64,000 nucleotides of DNA, taken from positions 3,302,906 through 3,366,905 of the forward strand of contig NC_044290.2 in assembly GCF_004027225.2 (NCBI RefSeq), in the 5' to 3' direction. The position numbers and the translations under genes are program-made. Positions 50,501 through 61,100 of this stretch are shown one piece after another. Within the stretch, counting starts at the first letter, position 1. Each line of letters opens with the position of its first letter. The notes beneath the pieces were generated by a model, which searched no databases, had not been told where the DNA came from, and was given only the letters and a program-made list of their open reading frames with translations. This DNA is from Strigops habroptila (taxonomy: Eukaryota > Chordata > Aves > Psittaciformes > Psittacidae).

Positions 50501-52584
50501 TGTGACACCTAGTTACATATCTGCAATGCATTTAATAAGAACGCTGGGGAATTGCATGTCCCCAGGGCACATCTCTGTCCCATTAGCTGTTTGTCAGTCA
50601 TCATGCCTATTTTAGCTGGAAATGTTATATTTGGGTCCTTTTTCATGATTTTAAAGGTTTAGGAAGAGGGCAGTTATTTCAATGTAGCCAGTGGTACATA
50701 AAAAATTCCAGTGACTCGGGACTGATTTATTAGGGAACAGCTCTTGAAGAACTTCAGCGTATCTGAACTCAAAATCTCATCCCTCTTTCACCTACTTTTA
50801 ATAAACGTACAGCTTGGCAGCAAGACTTTGAATGAATGCATGTTCCTTCTTGTCGAGAACTTCTAAGAACCTCCTCTAGCACAAAAGCTGCGAAGATCAG
50901 ACCTGCAGGACAGTAAGAAGCCAGGACCATGGTACTTTTATTCACTCTCTGGGATGCAAACACAAGAAACCAGAGCAAGTCCCTGCCTGCTGAAATTCCA
51001 GGGGCTTGCACTGAATTACAGCAAGGCCGTGAGGCATTTTGAATCTTTGCTTGTATACATCAGCTGTGCGCTGCCCTCAGGCAATTGTGCTTTAAGTTAG
51101 TTATTATTAATAATAAAGGATTTACTCCCAATACTTCTCATTAATTTCCATGGCAATATTGCCTGAAACAAGATAGATGACGGGGCTTTGAGTTGTGTAA
51201 CGAAAGTTCGTAACGTGAAGGAATGCAATCCAGGAAAAGTGCTCACATGGTGGGGAGTGACCAACCTTGCATAACCTTCCTAAGGCCCAGATTCCCTTCA
51301 CATCTAGAGAGCTGCATTCCTAATGTTTAGAGAATATTGAATGGTTTGTGCTTTCAGCCTGTGTCCTCTGTGACACAGTCTTCAGCCTTCAGCATGCTTC
51401 AAGGCTTTCCTTAAAACATTTCAGCCACTCGTTTATTCATTTATATTCCTTCTAACGATGCACTGCTGGAGCTGCCATAAAAGAAGATGTTAGAGGAATA
51501 CAAACAATATTAAAAAAATTAAAAACATAATAATTTCCTCTTCTGTGTCTATCTTTTTAAGATTATTGTTTCTGTAGAAAACAGGCAAGACATGTACCAT
51601 GTTTGATTTAAATGTTAAATTATGGACTTTCACTTCAATGCTTTCACTCTATCAATAAACACTGAATACCTTTAGAAGTCCAAATAAAGCTTTTCTGGTT
51701 ATATGGCCATTTGGTTAAGTAGGATAGTGGCAGTCAGTGAGAAGTAAAACATTTCTCAGGATCTAAAGAGAGATGTTATGAACAAAGAGGAATTTGAGTG
51801 GGTGTAAATTCCTTGCTCTTCTAAGTTGGTAGGATTATATCTCAGCTTTCAGATCAGGAAAAGGATGTTACAGGCATAATGGCAAGGAATATCAATCTGA
51901 TAACTAAATCTAATTACAGAGTTACTAGATATAACTCGTTAACTTCAGCTACATGAAGGCAACTGGCCAAGTGCCACAGCAGAAACCACCTTCAGAGAAA
52001 TAATTTCTGAAGACATTAAACAGCTTCTTGTAAGGACTGGTTTCAGATCAGAAGACAGACTGTTCTTGACTAAAAGACACATGGTTCACGTAAGAAAGAA
52101 TTGTAGCTGAATCACTTCTTAATAGTAACACAAATTCAGCTTTCCTAGAGAAAGAACTGCACCAAAAGGACAGGATAATGACTCTCAATTTCAGTAGAAA
52201 GATTTATTTCCTGAGGCAGTAAGTAATAAAACATGCTCTGGGTAAACAAATTGCCTTAATAGAGTCATTGAAGGGAACAGAGGCATGAGCCCCTAATTTT
52301 CACATCCTTATTTTAACACAGTTTGTGATACACTGGTAAGCACAAACCAGTAATTGTGTTTCTTGCTTTTAGTTCATCGTGGTTAAACTATGCCAGACAT
52401 CTCTTTCAGACATCCCAAACTGTGAAGCACCCCAGGCTGGGTGACTGTAGCTGCAAGAGACAGGCAACAGGCAGGAAGATGCTCAAGGGTGATGGAGATG
52501 GGCTGTGGGCCTTGGGTGCCACTGCCCCAGCCTCCCCGCCTCCGAGTCCCACGGACAGGTTCAGCACCTCTGCGGGCAATTAGC
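47581..52584. other. Intergenic; AT-rich block upstream of SEC14L1
   Basis: No gene supported. From about 48600 to 52350 the DNA is AT-rich and free of recognisable repeats, in contrast to the CR1-rich DNA left of 33 kb. It may contain regulatory elements of SEC14L1 or its neighbour, which only comparative alignment could show. Confidence 0.45.
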
Positions 52585-52946
52585 CAAAATCTGACAAGGG
52601 TCGGGGGGCACCTTATCGCTCTGTACAACTGCCTGACAGAAGGCTGTAGTGACGTGGGGTCGGCCTCTGCTCCCAAGGAACAAGGGATGGGACAAGAGGA
52701 AACGGCCTCAAGCTGCACCAGGGGAGGTTTAGATGGAGCTGAGGAACAATTCCTTCCCCAGAGGGTGCTCAGGCATTGGAACACGCTGCCCAGGGCAGGG
52801 CTGGAGTCACCGTCCCTGCAAGTGTTCACACACTTGTGTAGCCGAGACCTCAGTGCCATGGGTTAGTGGTGGCCTTGGCAATGCTGGGGAGCGGTTGGAC
52901 TGGATGAGCTTAAAGGTCTTTTCCAACCTAAATGATTCTATGATTA
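52585..52946 (+). mobile_element. CR1 LINE 3' fragment beside the SEC14L1 CpG island
   Basis: The plus-strand frame reads the ORF2 C-terminal end (HLIALYNCLTEG, SAPKEQGMGQEE, EQFLPQRVLRHWNTLPRAGL, SPSLQVFTH), then the 3' tail ending TTCCAACCTAAATGATTCTA and TGATTA. It is the same subfamily as the element at 32531-33185, sharing the SAPKEQGMGQEETASSCTRG insert. It is 5'-truncated, and its 3' end lies roughly 100-230 bases from the likely SEC14L1 start region. Confidence 0.9.
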
Positions 52947-53063
52947 CCGAAAGGTTTAGCACCAAAGCCGTGCTCAGCGCGGCTGGCTGAAGCCTGTGTG
53001 CGGTGAACGCTCCACCTCCCAGCACCCCGCGCTGCCATTGCGCCTGTGCAGGCGGTGCGGGCC

Positions 53064-53075
53064 CGCGCACGCGCG
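53064..53075. promoter_or_regulatory. NRF1 binding site
   Basis: CGCGCACGCGCG matches the YGCGCAYGCGCR consensus at every position. NRF1 sites are typical of TATA-less CpG-island promoters. It lies about 110 bases upstream of the uORF start in exon 1. Confidence 0.65.
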
Positions 53076-53099
53076 GTGCGGAGCCGGCGGCCAAGCCCC

Positions 53100-53216
53100 G
53101 CCTTGTCACTAGTAACAACAGGCGGCGGCGGCGCCCGCTCCCCTCCCCTGCCGGAACCGGCGCTGCCCCGCGCCGGCATGAGGCCAGAGCGCGGCCGGCC
53201 GTCGCGGCGGGAGGCG
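53100..53216 (+). other. SEC14L1: SEC14L1 exon 1 (5' untranslated), start approximate
   Basis: The 3' boundary is a strong donor (GAGGCG|GTAAGG, GT at 53217). It joins to the acceptor at 54685, giving a 5' untranslated leader with the main start codon in exon 2. It contains an ATG at 53178 that opens a short upstream frame. The 5' end given here is only a placeholder within the CpG island. Confidence 0.65.
53178..53216 (+). CDS. Upstream ORF, exon 1 part
   Basis: From ATG at 53178 the exon encodes MRPERGRPSRREA. After splicing to exon 2 it adds one valine codon (GTT) and ends at TGA (54689-54691). The 14-codon frame therefore stops 22 nt before the SEC14L1 ATG, in a different frame. The start context (CCGGCATGA) is weak, lacking G at +4 and a purine at -3, so many ribosomes may scan past it. 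This placement is typical of uORFs that dampen translation of the main frame. It exists only if this exon 1 is used and transcription starts upstream of 53178. Confidence 0.45.
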
Positions 53217-54685
53217 GTAAGGGTCCTAGCGCCGGTGCTGCTCCCCCGCTTCTCCCCGCTTCTCCCCGTCCATGTTCCTCGCCCCTTCCCCTCCGCAAGT
53301 TTGCCGCCGGTTCCCCTCAGCGTTAGCGCGGGCGGGCCGGGCCCCCGCGGGGAGCCGCGAGGAGCGGGCGGCGCTCCGCGTGTGGTGGTGAGGCGGGGGG
53401 GGGGGGGTAACGGCCGCCCGGCTCACACCGCCCGGGGGGGCCGCCCGGTCCGGGCTGTCATAGGTGCCCCCCGGCTCCTCCCGGAGCACCGGCGGGGCCC
53501 GGGGCGAGGGGAGGACACCCGCAGGGCGGGCGGGGGCCGCGCTGCCCTGGTCCCCACGGGGGAAGGAAGTGCTGAGCTGCCTCTTTGTTGTGTAACTCTT
53601 CTTCTGTAGGGGTTTGCAGCTCGTTTTGCTGATTCAGGTGTTATTTTTCGAAAGGCGGGGTAGTCACGGGTAAATTCCGCTCTTGCCGAGGATGTCGGGT
53701 GAACTTTCTTGTGACTCTTGGACTTACTGTTGCCTGCTTCCCGGGGCTGAGGAGCTGCCGTTGCTCTGCGGAGTATCTGCCGTGCTCCGTAGCCGGAGCT
53801 GATAACGCTGTCCAGAAGCGCTGTAGATAACGTGAGAAAGCAGTAAAAAAAAAAATAAGTAACGCTAACTTACTGAAATAAACCCCTTTCTCGCAGAAGT
53901 GAGCCTGGCTAGCAGCCCGGGGTTCATCTGCGAGTGCTGCCGCCAGCATTTTTCAATAAACTTAATTGCATTCAAGAGGGTTTGGGTCACTTTGCTGGGG
54001 AAAGCAGACACAAAGCCTTCGGAGTATCTCCGGGCCGTTTTGCTGGTGAATATTTTCTGGCTATACGTTGGAATGTTTGTAGTTCCTCTAAATGAAGAGA
54101 GAGTTCCAGCTGCCTCTTTCAAAAGTCTCATTTAATTGGATTTGGAAATGAGAAAGGAATGCCTTATATCAGTGTGCTGTAGTGATCCATTTCTTTTATT
54201 CTTCCTGAAAACAAGGGGCTTTAACACTTGTTTAATGTTTTAACCTCCTTTTTTGTTTTCTTCTTAAGCCATCGCAATTTGAAATGCTCTGTAAGCAAGC
54301 AGCCCCCGTCCCATGCTGGGGGGGACGACTGGGCAATGCTTTTCTGCCTTCAGCTGGGATGTGTCAATGTTTGTTTCTCAGCAGCAGCACAGGAAGTCTC
54401 ACCATCCTGGTGAAGAGTCATAAAGTGTGTTGAAGATCTGTTACTAAAACTGGACTGAAAGTGTGCTAATTTTGTGTTGCCTTTGGAAGAAATGATAAGT
54501 CAATTCTGACAAAAATATACGTAGTTCTTTAGGGCCCCATTGCGTCTTCAAAAGGAAAAAGTCAAGGAATTGTGAAGGATTTCCTGTAGAATTGCTAGTG
54601 GGGTATCACGCACAGGATAATTTTAAGAGAAGATTGAAAATGGCCTCCTGCATTTGACAGATGGTTTTAAAAATGTCTTTTTCAG
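53217..54685 (+). other. SEC14L1: SEC14L1 intron 1
   Basis: A GT-AG intron of about 1.5 kb, from GTAAGG at 53217 to AAATGTCTTTTTCAG ending at 54685. Its first 350 bases are part of the CpG island and the rest is AT-richer. No further exon is evident. Confidence 0.65.
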
Positions 54686-54776
54686 GTTTGAGTTGAGCTT
54701 ACTAACTGCAGCGATGGTGCAGAAGTACCAATCCCCCGTGCGGGTGTATAAACACCCTTTTGAGCTAATTATGGCT
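54686..54776 (+). other. SEC14L1: SEC14L1 exon 2
   Basis: 91-nt exon bounded by the acceptor TCTTTTTCAG and the donor GCT|GTAAGT (GT at 54777). The first 28 bases are untranslated and include the TGA of the upstream ORF; the remaining 63 are the first coding segment. It ends after a complete codon (phase 0). Confidence 0.85.
54714..54776 (+). CDS. SEC14L1: SEC14-like lipid-binding protein 1, N-terminal coding exon
   Basis: The 21 codons begin MVQKYQSPVRVYKHPFEL and end with IMA, which I recognise as the start of the PRELI/MSF1 domain of SEC14L1. Known architecture of the roughly 715-residue protein is PRELI/MSF1, CRAL-TRIO (SEC14 lipid-binding) and GOLD domains. It is a cytosolic protein reported to bind cholinergic transporters and to restrain RIG-I signalling. 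The paralogue SEC14L5 starts almost identically, but as I recall it has VMA where this has IMA; the position beside a SNHG20-like locus also favours SEC14L1. ATG at 54714 is chosen because the in-frame ATG at 54654 lies upstream of the splice acceptor, in the intron. No later exon (expected to continue AYERRFP) is visible before the window ends, so the gene is partial here. Confidence 0.9.
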
Positions 54777-55393
54777 GTAAGTATTAATTTTTACTGTAAT
54801 TTTCTTCCTTGGCAGTTCCTTGTATTGCAAATTACAATTGGAGAGGGCTCTGTTTGATAGGTACTGTAAAGCAGAACTCTGAAACAATGTGTAAAATATC
54901 AGAAGTATGTTGATGGTTTCTTCTTTAACTGGAATATTTTTTACCCAAAGTTTAGATATAGTTTATAGGTTTATTTTAAAGTTAAAGTAAAAGCAGACTC
55001 AAAGCGTGCTTCCCAGCTGATTACTGGGAGCAATTTATTCCAGCACGGGAGAAAGTGTCAACTACATTGATTAAAAGATCGGTGTGGTTGTGTCCTCATC
55101 AGTACAGAGTTCATAGGACTGCAGAGCACAAAGCCATGAAAGCAAGGATAAGCCTGAATGAAAGAGGAGAAAGCATTCAGACCATTGCTAATACCTTGGG
55201 GTGGGGGGTGGAAAAGATTGATAGGGAGGTCAGAGAGATGAACAAAAAGTCTCTTGGGGGCATGGTTGCTAATTCGTGTGTACAAATGGTGACAAAAAAC
55301 CAAAATCCTAATTAGGTTCCCTCTTCTTTCTCTTGCTCTCCCCCTCTCTTTTTTCTTTTAGAAAACACAAAGGAAGTGTATTTGACATTTTAA

Positions 55394-55436
55394 GGTATAT
55401 TCAGCCAAAGCCAAATTGGCTGGTATATTCAGCCAA
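55394..55436. repeat. Spaced 15-bp direct repeat with internal palindrome
   Basis: GGTATATTCAGCCAA occurs at 55394-55408 and 55422-55436, 28 bases apart. The spacer contains the palindrome-like GCCAAATTGGC. It probably arose by a small duplication. Confidence 0.75.
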
Positions 55437-58010
55437 TTCAGAGCTGTGTTGCTCTCATGAGTTTCAAAGAGCAGTTAAGGAGAGCAGCCAGGTCAGATTC
55501 TACCTGATAAAAACAGTTAAAACGAAATAAGAATCTAAACAGTAATAGTTTTATCTCACTTGCTGGAAATACTATGTTTAGTGGCTTCAGAGGAGAGTTT
55601 TAATAGTGTTCATAGTGTAAATATTTAGATAGATCACATGGTTTGGAATGCAGAGTTCCTTACAGAAGTGATCCTTTGCAGTCACAGGGCAAAAAAGGAT
55701 TAGGTCACTCTAGAGGGAATACTTCAATTTCTTTTTATCTTATTCCTAAAGCTGCCTCCAGTATTACACATGCAGTTCTTGCTGTTACAAACACTGCAGA
55801 GCAGCGAGTGTTTATTTTCATGAGTGGTGAAGAATCTGTGGTATGTTTAAGCTCTTTTAGGACCTTGCTACAGTCTGACAGCTAGGCTTCAGATGGTTTC
55901 TAATTTGAATTTGTTTGTGTAACTTTAGCCTTCAGTGAAGTATACTGATTCTTGTTCTTGGATCAGTCAACCAAAATGAGTTTCTTGGACAAAATTCTCT
56001 GGCTGTTTGCTGAACTGACAAGTCTCTAACTTACTGTTGAATTGAAGGCAAAAATTCTTGTTTTAAGTTACTTCTTCAAGGACATTTTGAGTCAAAATGC
56101 TGACATCAGGGTTTTTCACAATGAGTCTAATTAGAAAGACTTCTGACTATTAATATTAACTTAGTTCTCAAACTGTTCTGTGTCTTGGGGATAACAGTTG
56201 AAGAATAAACTTTAACAAATGTTAAGTCTTTCCTTACATGAAAGCTTTTCTCCTTGGGCTATACTACATATGCAACTAGGATAAAACAATAGTTGAGAAA
56301 TAAACCAGTGAACGAAGAGAAGCAGCATATTTATAAAAAGGAGCTGAACAAGATACTTTCTGAGACTAGAAGTTTAGATTACTGATCATACATATGAGTG
56401 ATTTTCACCTGTTAGGGCAGCAGGTTATCACTTGAACTTGTTCAGGATGTGATCAGTGGATGAACATCCTTCTCCTGCCATGCTGCTGCTGTTATTGGCT
56501 TTTAAAAGATGCAGAATTCCTGGTGATGGTCTGTCAAAACTGTTCATGCATTTTCCAAAGCATGCAGAGGAGTCCCTCCAGGAGCCAAATTCTTTAAAAA
56601 ATATAAACAGTATATGATAGTTTGATGCTTTTTCTTACTGTTTTCCCTTGGTTGAGTAGTGACTGCCTAAGTGGAAGTATTTCTGGAAGGACTATTTGTG
56701 TCAAATTTTGTGCTTGCTAAAGTGGAAGTACTATGTTGTGTTTTCTCAGCAAGAAAGTGCTATAAATGTTATTTTAACAGTGCCAGCAGCTTTTCTGAAA
56801 CGAGGAACACATCCCTGTATATATTAAGCTTGAATTTCAAGCACCTAACAAATGGCTTTAACAGTATGTGGTTTATTTGATTTTTCTCTGTCCCTCTCTT
56901 TTATTTGCACCCAACCTTTGAAAGAATGTGTCCTCAAATAGAGGTTTAAACCCATGTACTGGAGATGCTCAGCTGTCATTAAAAAGCCTCTCAAAGAAAC
57001 CTCTGGTCAATGTGGCAGCAATGTTCTTTATACTGAGCTGCCTAACAAAAATCAGTGTTTCTAGCATGGGTCTTGTTGTGTGAGATCTTCTCTTTGTCTG
57101 AAGGTGCTGAGTACTTCTAAAGATTCTATTTGGAAAGTCCTCCTCCCTTAGAGTCCCTTAGGAACGGAAGAGATAATTCATTCTATAGAGAGTAATGATC
57201 ACCAGTGTCAGTGAAGCTCATGTGGACTTTAAAGAGCTCCTGGATGATACATGTTCCAGTTACAAATTGGAACTCATTAAGTCAAACTAATATTTAGCTT
57301 TCAGATAGAGGAATCAGCATAAAATTCGTCTTTTCTATAAGCAGCCAAGTGAATGCCACTTGCAGAGTGGGTCATTTACACTACAAACTTCCTATTTGCC
57401 CAGTTTTCCTGGGTTTCAAAGAGGTACTTGAGGGAGAATAAAGTACAATCAGCATTCCATTCATACTGCTCTAGTGTGTTTCGAGAGAACTTTGTTCTCT
57501 TTGTGAAGGGTGAGTGCAGCTATATTAAGACAAAAAAAAAAAAAAGGATTTAATTCCACTTTGATCTAAACCAAGATTGACAAGTGTTTTGCAGACAATT
57601 ATGATATAAAGACTTTTAAAATAGACACAGTGAGAATTCTTGTTCTAAGTTGAATTAGTGTTGAAAATAAGTTTCTCTTATCTCCTTCACTGAAATCCAA
57701 AAATTGTCTCTTGAACCCTCATGTCTCTCTATGACAACATACTTCAAGACACAGCCCCTTATCTCGCAAATATGCGACAGAATTAAAGTTCTGATGCAGG
57801 TAGAGAGTTGGGGGATCCATTGCTGCATGCTTCTTGCCTGCCTTCATCATTAAAGGCAAGCCACATGAAATCTAATACAAGCTATTTCCCTTGAAGATTT
57901 CCTTTTACTGGCAAATTGTTTGGTTCCAGATAATATCTAAGTTGCTTTAAAACCAGTAAGAACTGGATGCAGATCTTCTAATGAAACTATCTCCTGAACT
58001 TGAAAAAATT

Positions 58011-58080
58011 CTAGAATCATAGGCTGGAAATTATCACGTCTGGTCTGACACACCTAACACGGGCAATACGGTTCCACTAA
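58011..58080 (-). mobile_element. Possible ancient CR1 3' remnant
   Basis: AGAATCATAGGCTGGAAATT followed by ATCACGTCTGGTCTGACACACC resembles the reverse complement of 3' ends of old amniote CR1 families, in which the GAATCATAG-GCTGGAA-CATCTGGTCTGACC pattern is common. It is much more diverged than the other copies in the window. Extent is uncertain. Confidence 0.4.
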
Positions 58081-58157
58081 ATGGTTACCAGTGCTGACAT
58101 GATGAATTTTGGCTGCTCTGTGGCTCATCTGTCATAAACCACTTCGGGAAAACTCTC

Positions 58158-58190
58158 TGTGTATGTGTATATATATATATATATATATTT
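58158..58190. repeat. TG/TA microsatellite
   Basis: GTGTATGTGTA followed by about ten TA dinucleotides. It is probably length-variable. Confidence 0.95.
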
Positions 58191-61100
58191 TAAAAACAAA
58201 ACCCCAACAACTTACACAGCTGTTCAGCAGAGTGGATAGAATCTCGCCTTCTTTTTCCTCCTGTTCATGTTGAAGTTTACGTAATGCTGGAAGCAGCTGA
58301 AATGTGGAAAAATGACTGTTTACTTGGACTCACCTGTCAAGTTACCAAGGTTAAATGTATTGGAGAAAAATCTGAGAGGCTGCTTTTATAAATCTTTTTA
58401 AGATTATAGATTAAATTTTTTATATTGGCTTAAAGAGGCTTACGTTTAAATTAATATAAGGTCTTTGCTGAATGCTGAATTTGTTCTTAATGTTAAAAGG
58501 CAGATTAAAAACTTGAATCTGTCTTAACACACACGAGGCTAAAATTAACTGTGGAGGTTAGCAGCTCATTTTCAGTCTGACGTGCACTGGGTAATTCCCC
58601 TGGAGTTTAATTTCCAAAGTAAGTTTAAATAATGAATAATCAGCTACTGTGGCATTCCAAAGGTGGAATTAATGCTGACCAGAGGAGATTTGATTTTATT
58701 TATTTAATTTCTGGAAGTTCTGTGGTAAATGTATTTCTCTTCAGCCAGTTTAGAAAATGTCCTACTTACAGCCACAAATTACGCAGTTTCAGAAATAAGC
58801 ATAATAGTAATGTGAGTGAACACAGCAAGTGTGCTCTAAATGTGTCCTGCTGCGTTCAGTCAAATTCACAGAGATTTTAAGGCCTCGTGGCTTTTTGAAA
58901 GCTACAATTTTTCCACTCTGCCTGTGACAGGAGACTTACGTCCAAGGGTATTTTGCAGGCTTCTGAATACCTGAAATAGGGTTTCCACTTTAATAAAGTT
59001 CTTGGCGTTTGTCAGCTTCCACTGGTGCCAAAAAATGTAGGTAAAGTAGCCATCAATGTCGGGAGCTTGCAGTTGTGGAAATAACACGTTTCGTTTTGAT
59101 TTTAAAATCAAAATTGCAATTAATCTTGCACTGCCTAGGGGCTGAAAATTGCCTCCTTCTGAACTATGTGTTCTCATCACAATCCTTTAAAAATGGTCTC
59201 ACATTTTTCCTTTGTTCTGATAGAATATCTAAAGCATGAATCTTAATAAGTATGATGTGTAGTGCCCTTCTGATTAGATTTTAATTTTAATGGCTCAAAT
59301 TGCTGCTTTTGGACAAGAGGCTGACTGCTTTTCTTTGGTTTTATAGATCTGCAAAAAGTGTGTTTAAGGCAAATCTCCAGGATTTAAAGCATCCCTAAAT
59401 TACAGGGAAGCAATAATATTGTATATGGCATAAATACGATTCAGTGATAGATTAGATGAGAGAAAATAAATTGTTTTTTGTTTTTTTTTTAGATTGACAA
59501 ATCAAAGTATAATCCCTTGATCTAGATTAGTAATGAGTTTCCTGATCGAGCTGTACATAATATTTTAATTTTAAAGGTTATTACTTTAGAATGTCATTTT
59601 AAAAAGAATAACTGTATGAAGTTAAGTGCCAAACCTGCTCGTAGGTCCCTACAATTTTCGTTCTTTCTAGTCTCATTTTCTTTTTCTTGGAAAAACTGCA
59701 TTCAACAAACCAGTGAAGGGGCTGAGAGGCTGAGGAGAAAAAGGAAGCCATTCTCCAAGTGCTTTTGAAAGCACAAAGTAGGCTTTAAGTGTATATAGAA
59801 TTTATTCCCCCGATGTGGTGCACCTTCTTGAGGCTTTATCTTGAATACCCAAAGCCTGGGGCTGGGAGCAAGCTGAGCGTCCGCTCCTGAACCTGCTCCG
59901 CTGTCTTCCCTTCTGTCCTATGACTCCCAGACTCTCATCAACCTTTGCTTCCTGTCTGTTGAAAATCCAAGGTTATTTGTTCCGCTGAGGTGGAATAGTG
60001 CCTTGTATGGATTTTCTTATTTTATACTAAGTGTCTGCAGCTCAACTGCTGGTTTATGTCATTGTTGATGGTCTCTTGTGTTAGCACATGGTGTAAGGAC
60101 AAACGAATTTTTGGCCACTTGTTTGGAATGAGCCGTAGTTAACAGACATAAGAGCTTAGTTGAGCACTAAGGGAAAATATTGACTTAGCCTGCTTACTGT
60201 GCAATTCATGTGTTGTTTCACGGCCCTCTTAGCTATTTCCATGGCTAGCTGCTTCCTGGGTTTTGTGGGCAAACACATGACCTGACTGTGGCTGACAGCT
60301 CCAGTTCTGCTCACCAAATGCTTTGAGTCAATTGTTTTTAACAAGTCTTTTACGCTTGAAAAGCTAACCCGCCACTCCTGTCAAACTCTGAAAGGTGTCA
60401 ATAGAAGAAAAATAGGTATCAAAACAGCTCTTTTTGCTTTGTTCTGGAAGCACGCCAAGCTTTTCACCCTCTGCAGGTGTTTTAGCTCTGAGACTGGTGC
60501 AAAGTGCTGCTCTAGGATCTGTTGATCAGCCAAGTGACGTTGTCTTTGAGTTGAAATTTTGAAACACATGGGAATCTGGCAGAAAGGAAGTGGTTAACAC
60601 ATTCTGCAGAGTCTTAGACACTCATGACACTACAGTTACCATCTGGAAAAGGTGTAACTTCATGCTCCTAGTTTAACATGTTGTTAGCCATTAAGCAGCC
60701 CATGTAAAAGCCTTCAAAACCCCTGTGGGAGAGAGGTACGGTGTATTTATTTTTTGTTAGTTTTAAAAACATGGCCAGGGAGATCAGAGGCACCAGCTGC
60801 AGATGTAAAATGAGGTGTTTCCATATGGTGCGGCCAGTTACGTGCACCTCCAGCTTGAGCAATCTGCCCTTCCTGTTCGTGTGGAGCCCTCACTGCTGTC
60901 TTAGAGCAGAGTATTTGAACTGCTATGCTTTTTAGAAAACAGCACACCATGAAAGAAGAGGGAGAAGGAGAGCCTGAGGGACTGGAGGCAACCCCTGAGG
61001 ACGTTCAGTCAGAGTCCAGGTTTTGGAACACAGGATTCATTGTAACCAAGGCCGCTTTTGCTTTGCCCTGGGTTTAAATTCAGTATATTTCTGGAAGGAA

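Larger units (their letters stand above)
52960..53580. promoter_or_regulatory. SEC14L1: CpG island 2, SEC14L1 promoter
   Basis: Very CpG-dense DNA with sharp edges, no TATA box, and a perfect NRF1 consensus at 53064-53075. Exon 1 ends in it at 53216. The start site is probably between about 53080 and 53170, downstream of the NRF1 site, but cannot be placed exactly. A run of 13 G residues at 53395-53407 may be a length-variable or assembly-sensitive spot. Confidence 0.85.

Noticed and set aside
53046..53609. 187-codon arginine/proline/glycine-rich frame across CpG island 2
   Set aside because: It reads through the exon 1 donor and into intron 1. High GC alone removes stop codons. Similar frames in CpG island 1 (33482-33913 minus, 33674-34105 plus) were rejected for the same reason.
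54654..54713. In-frame ATG 20 codons upstream of the SEC14L1 start (extended N-terminus)
   Set aside because: It lies before the splice acceptor at 54685 and so is intronic. The known protein family begins at MVQKYQSP.
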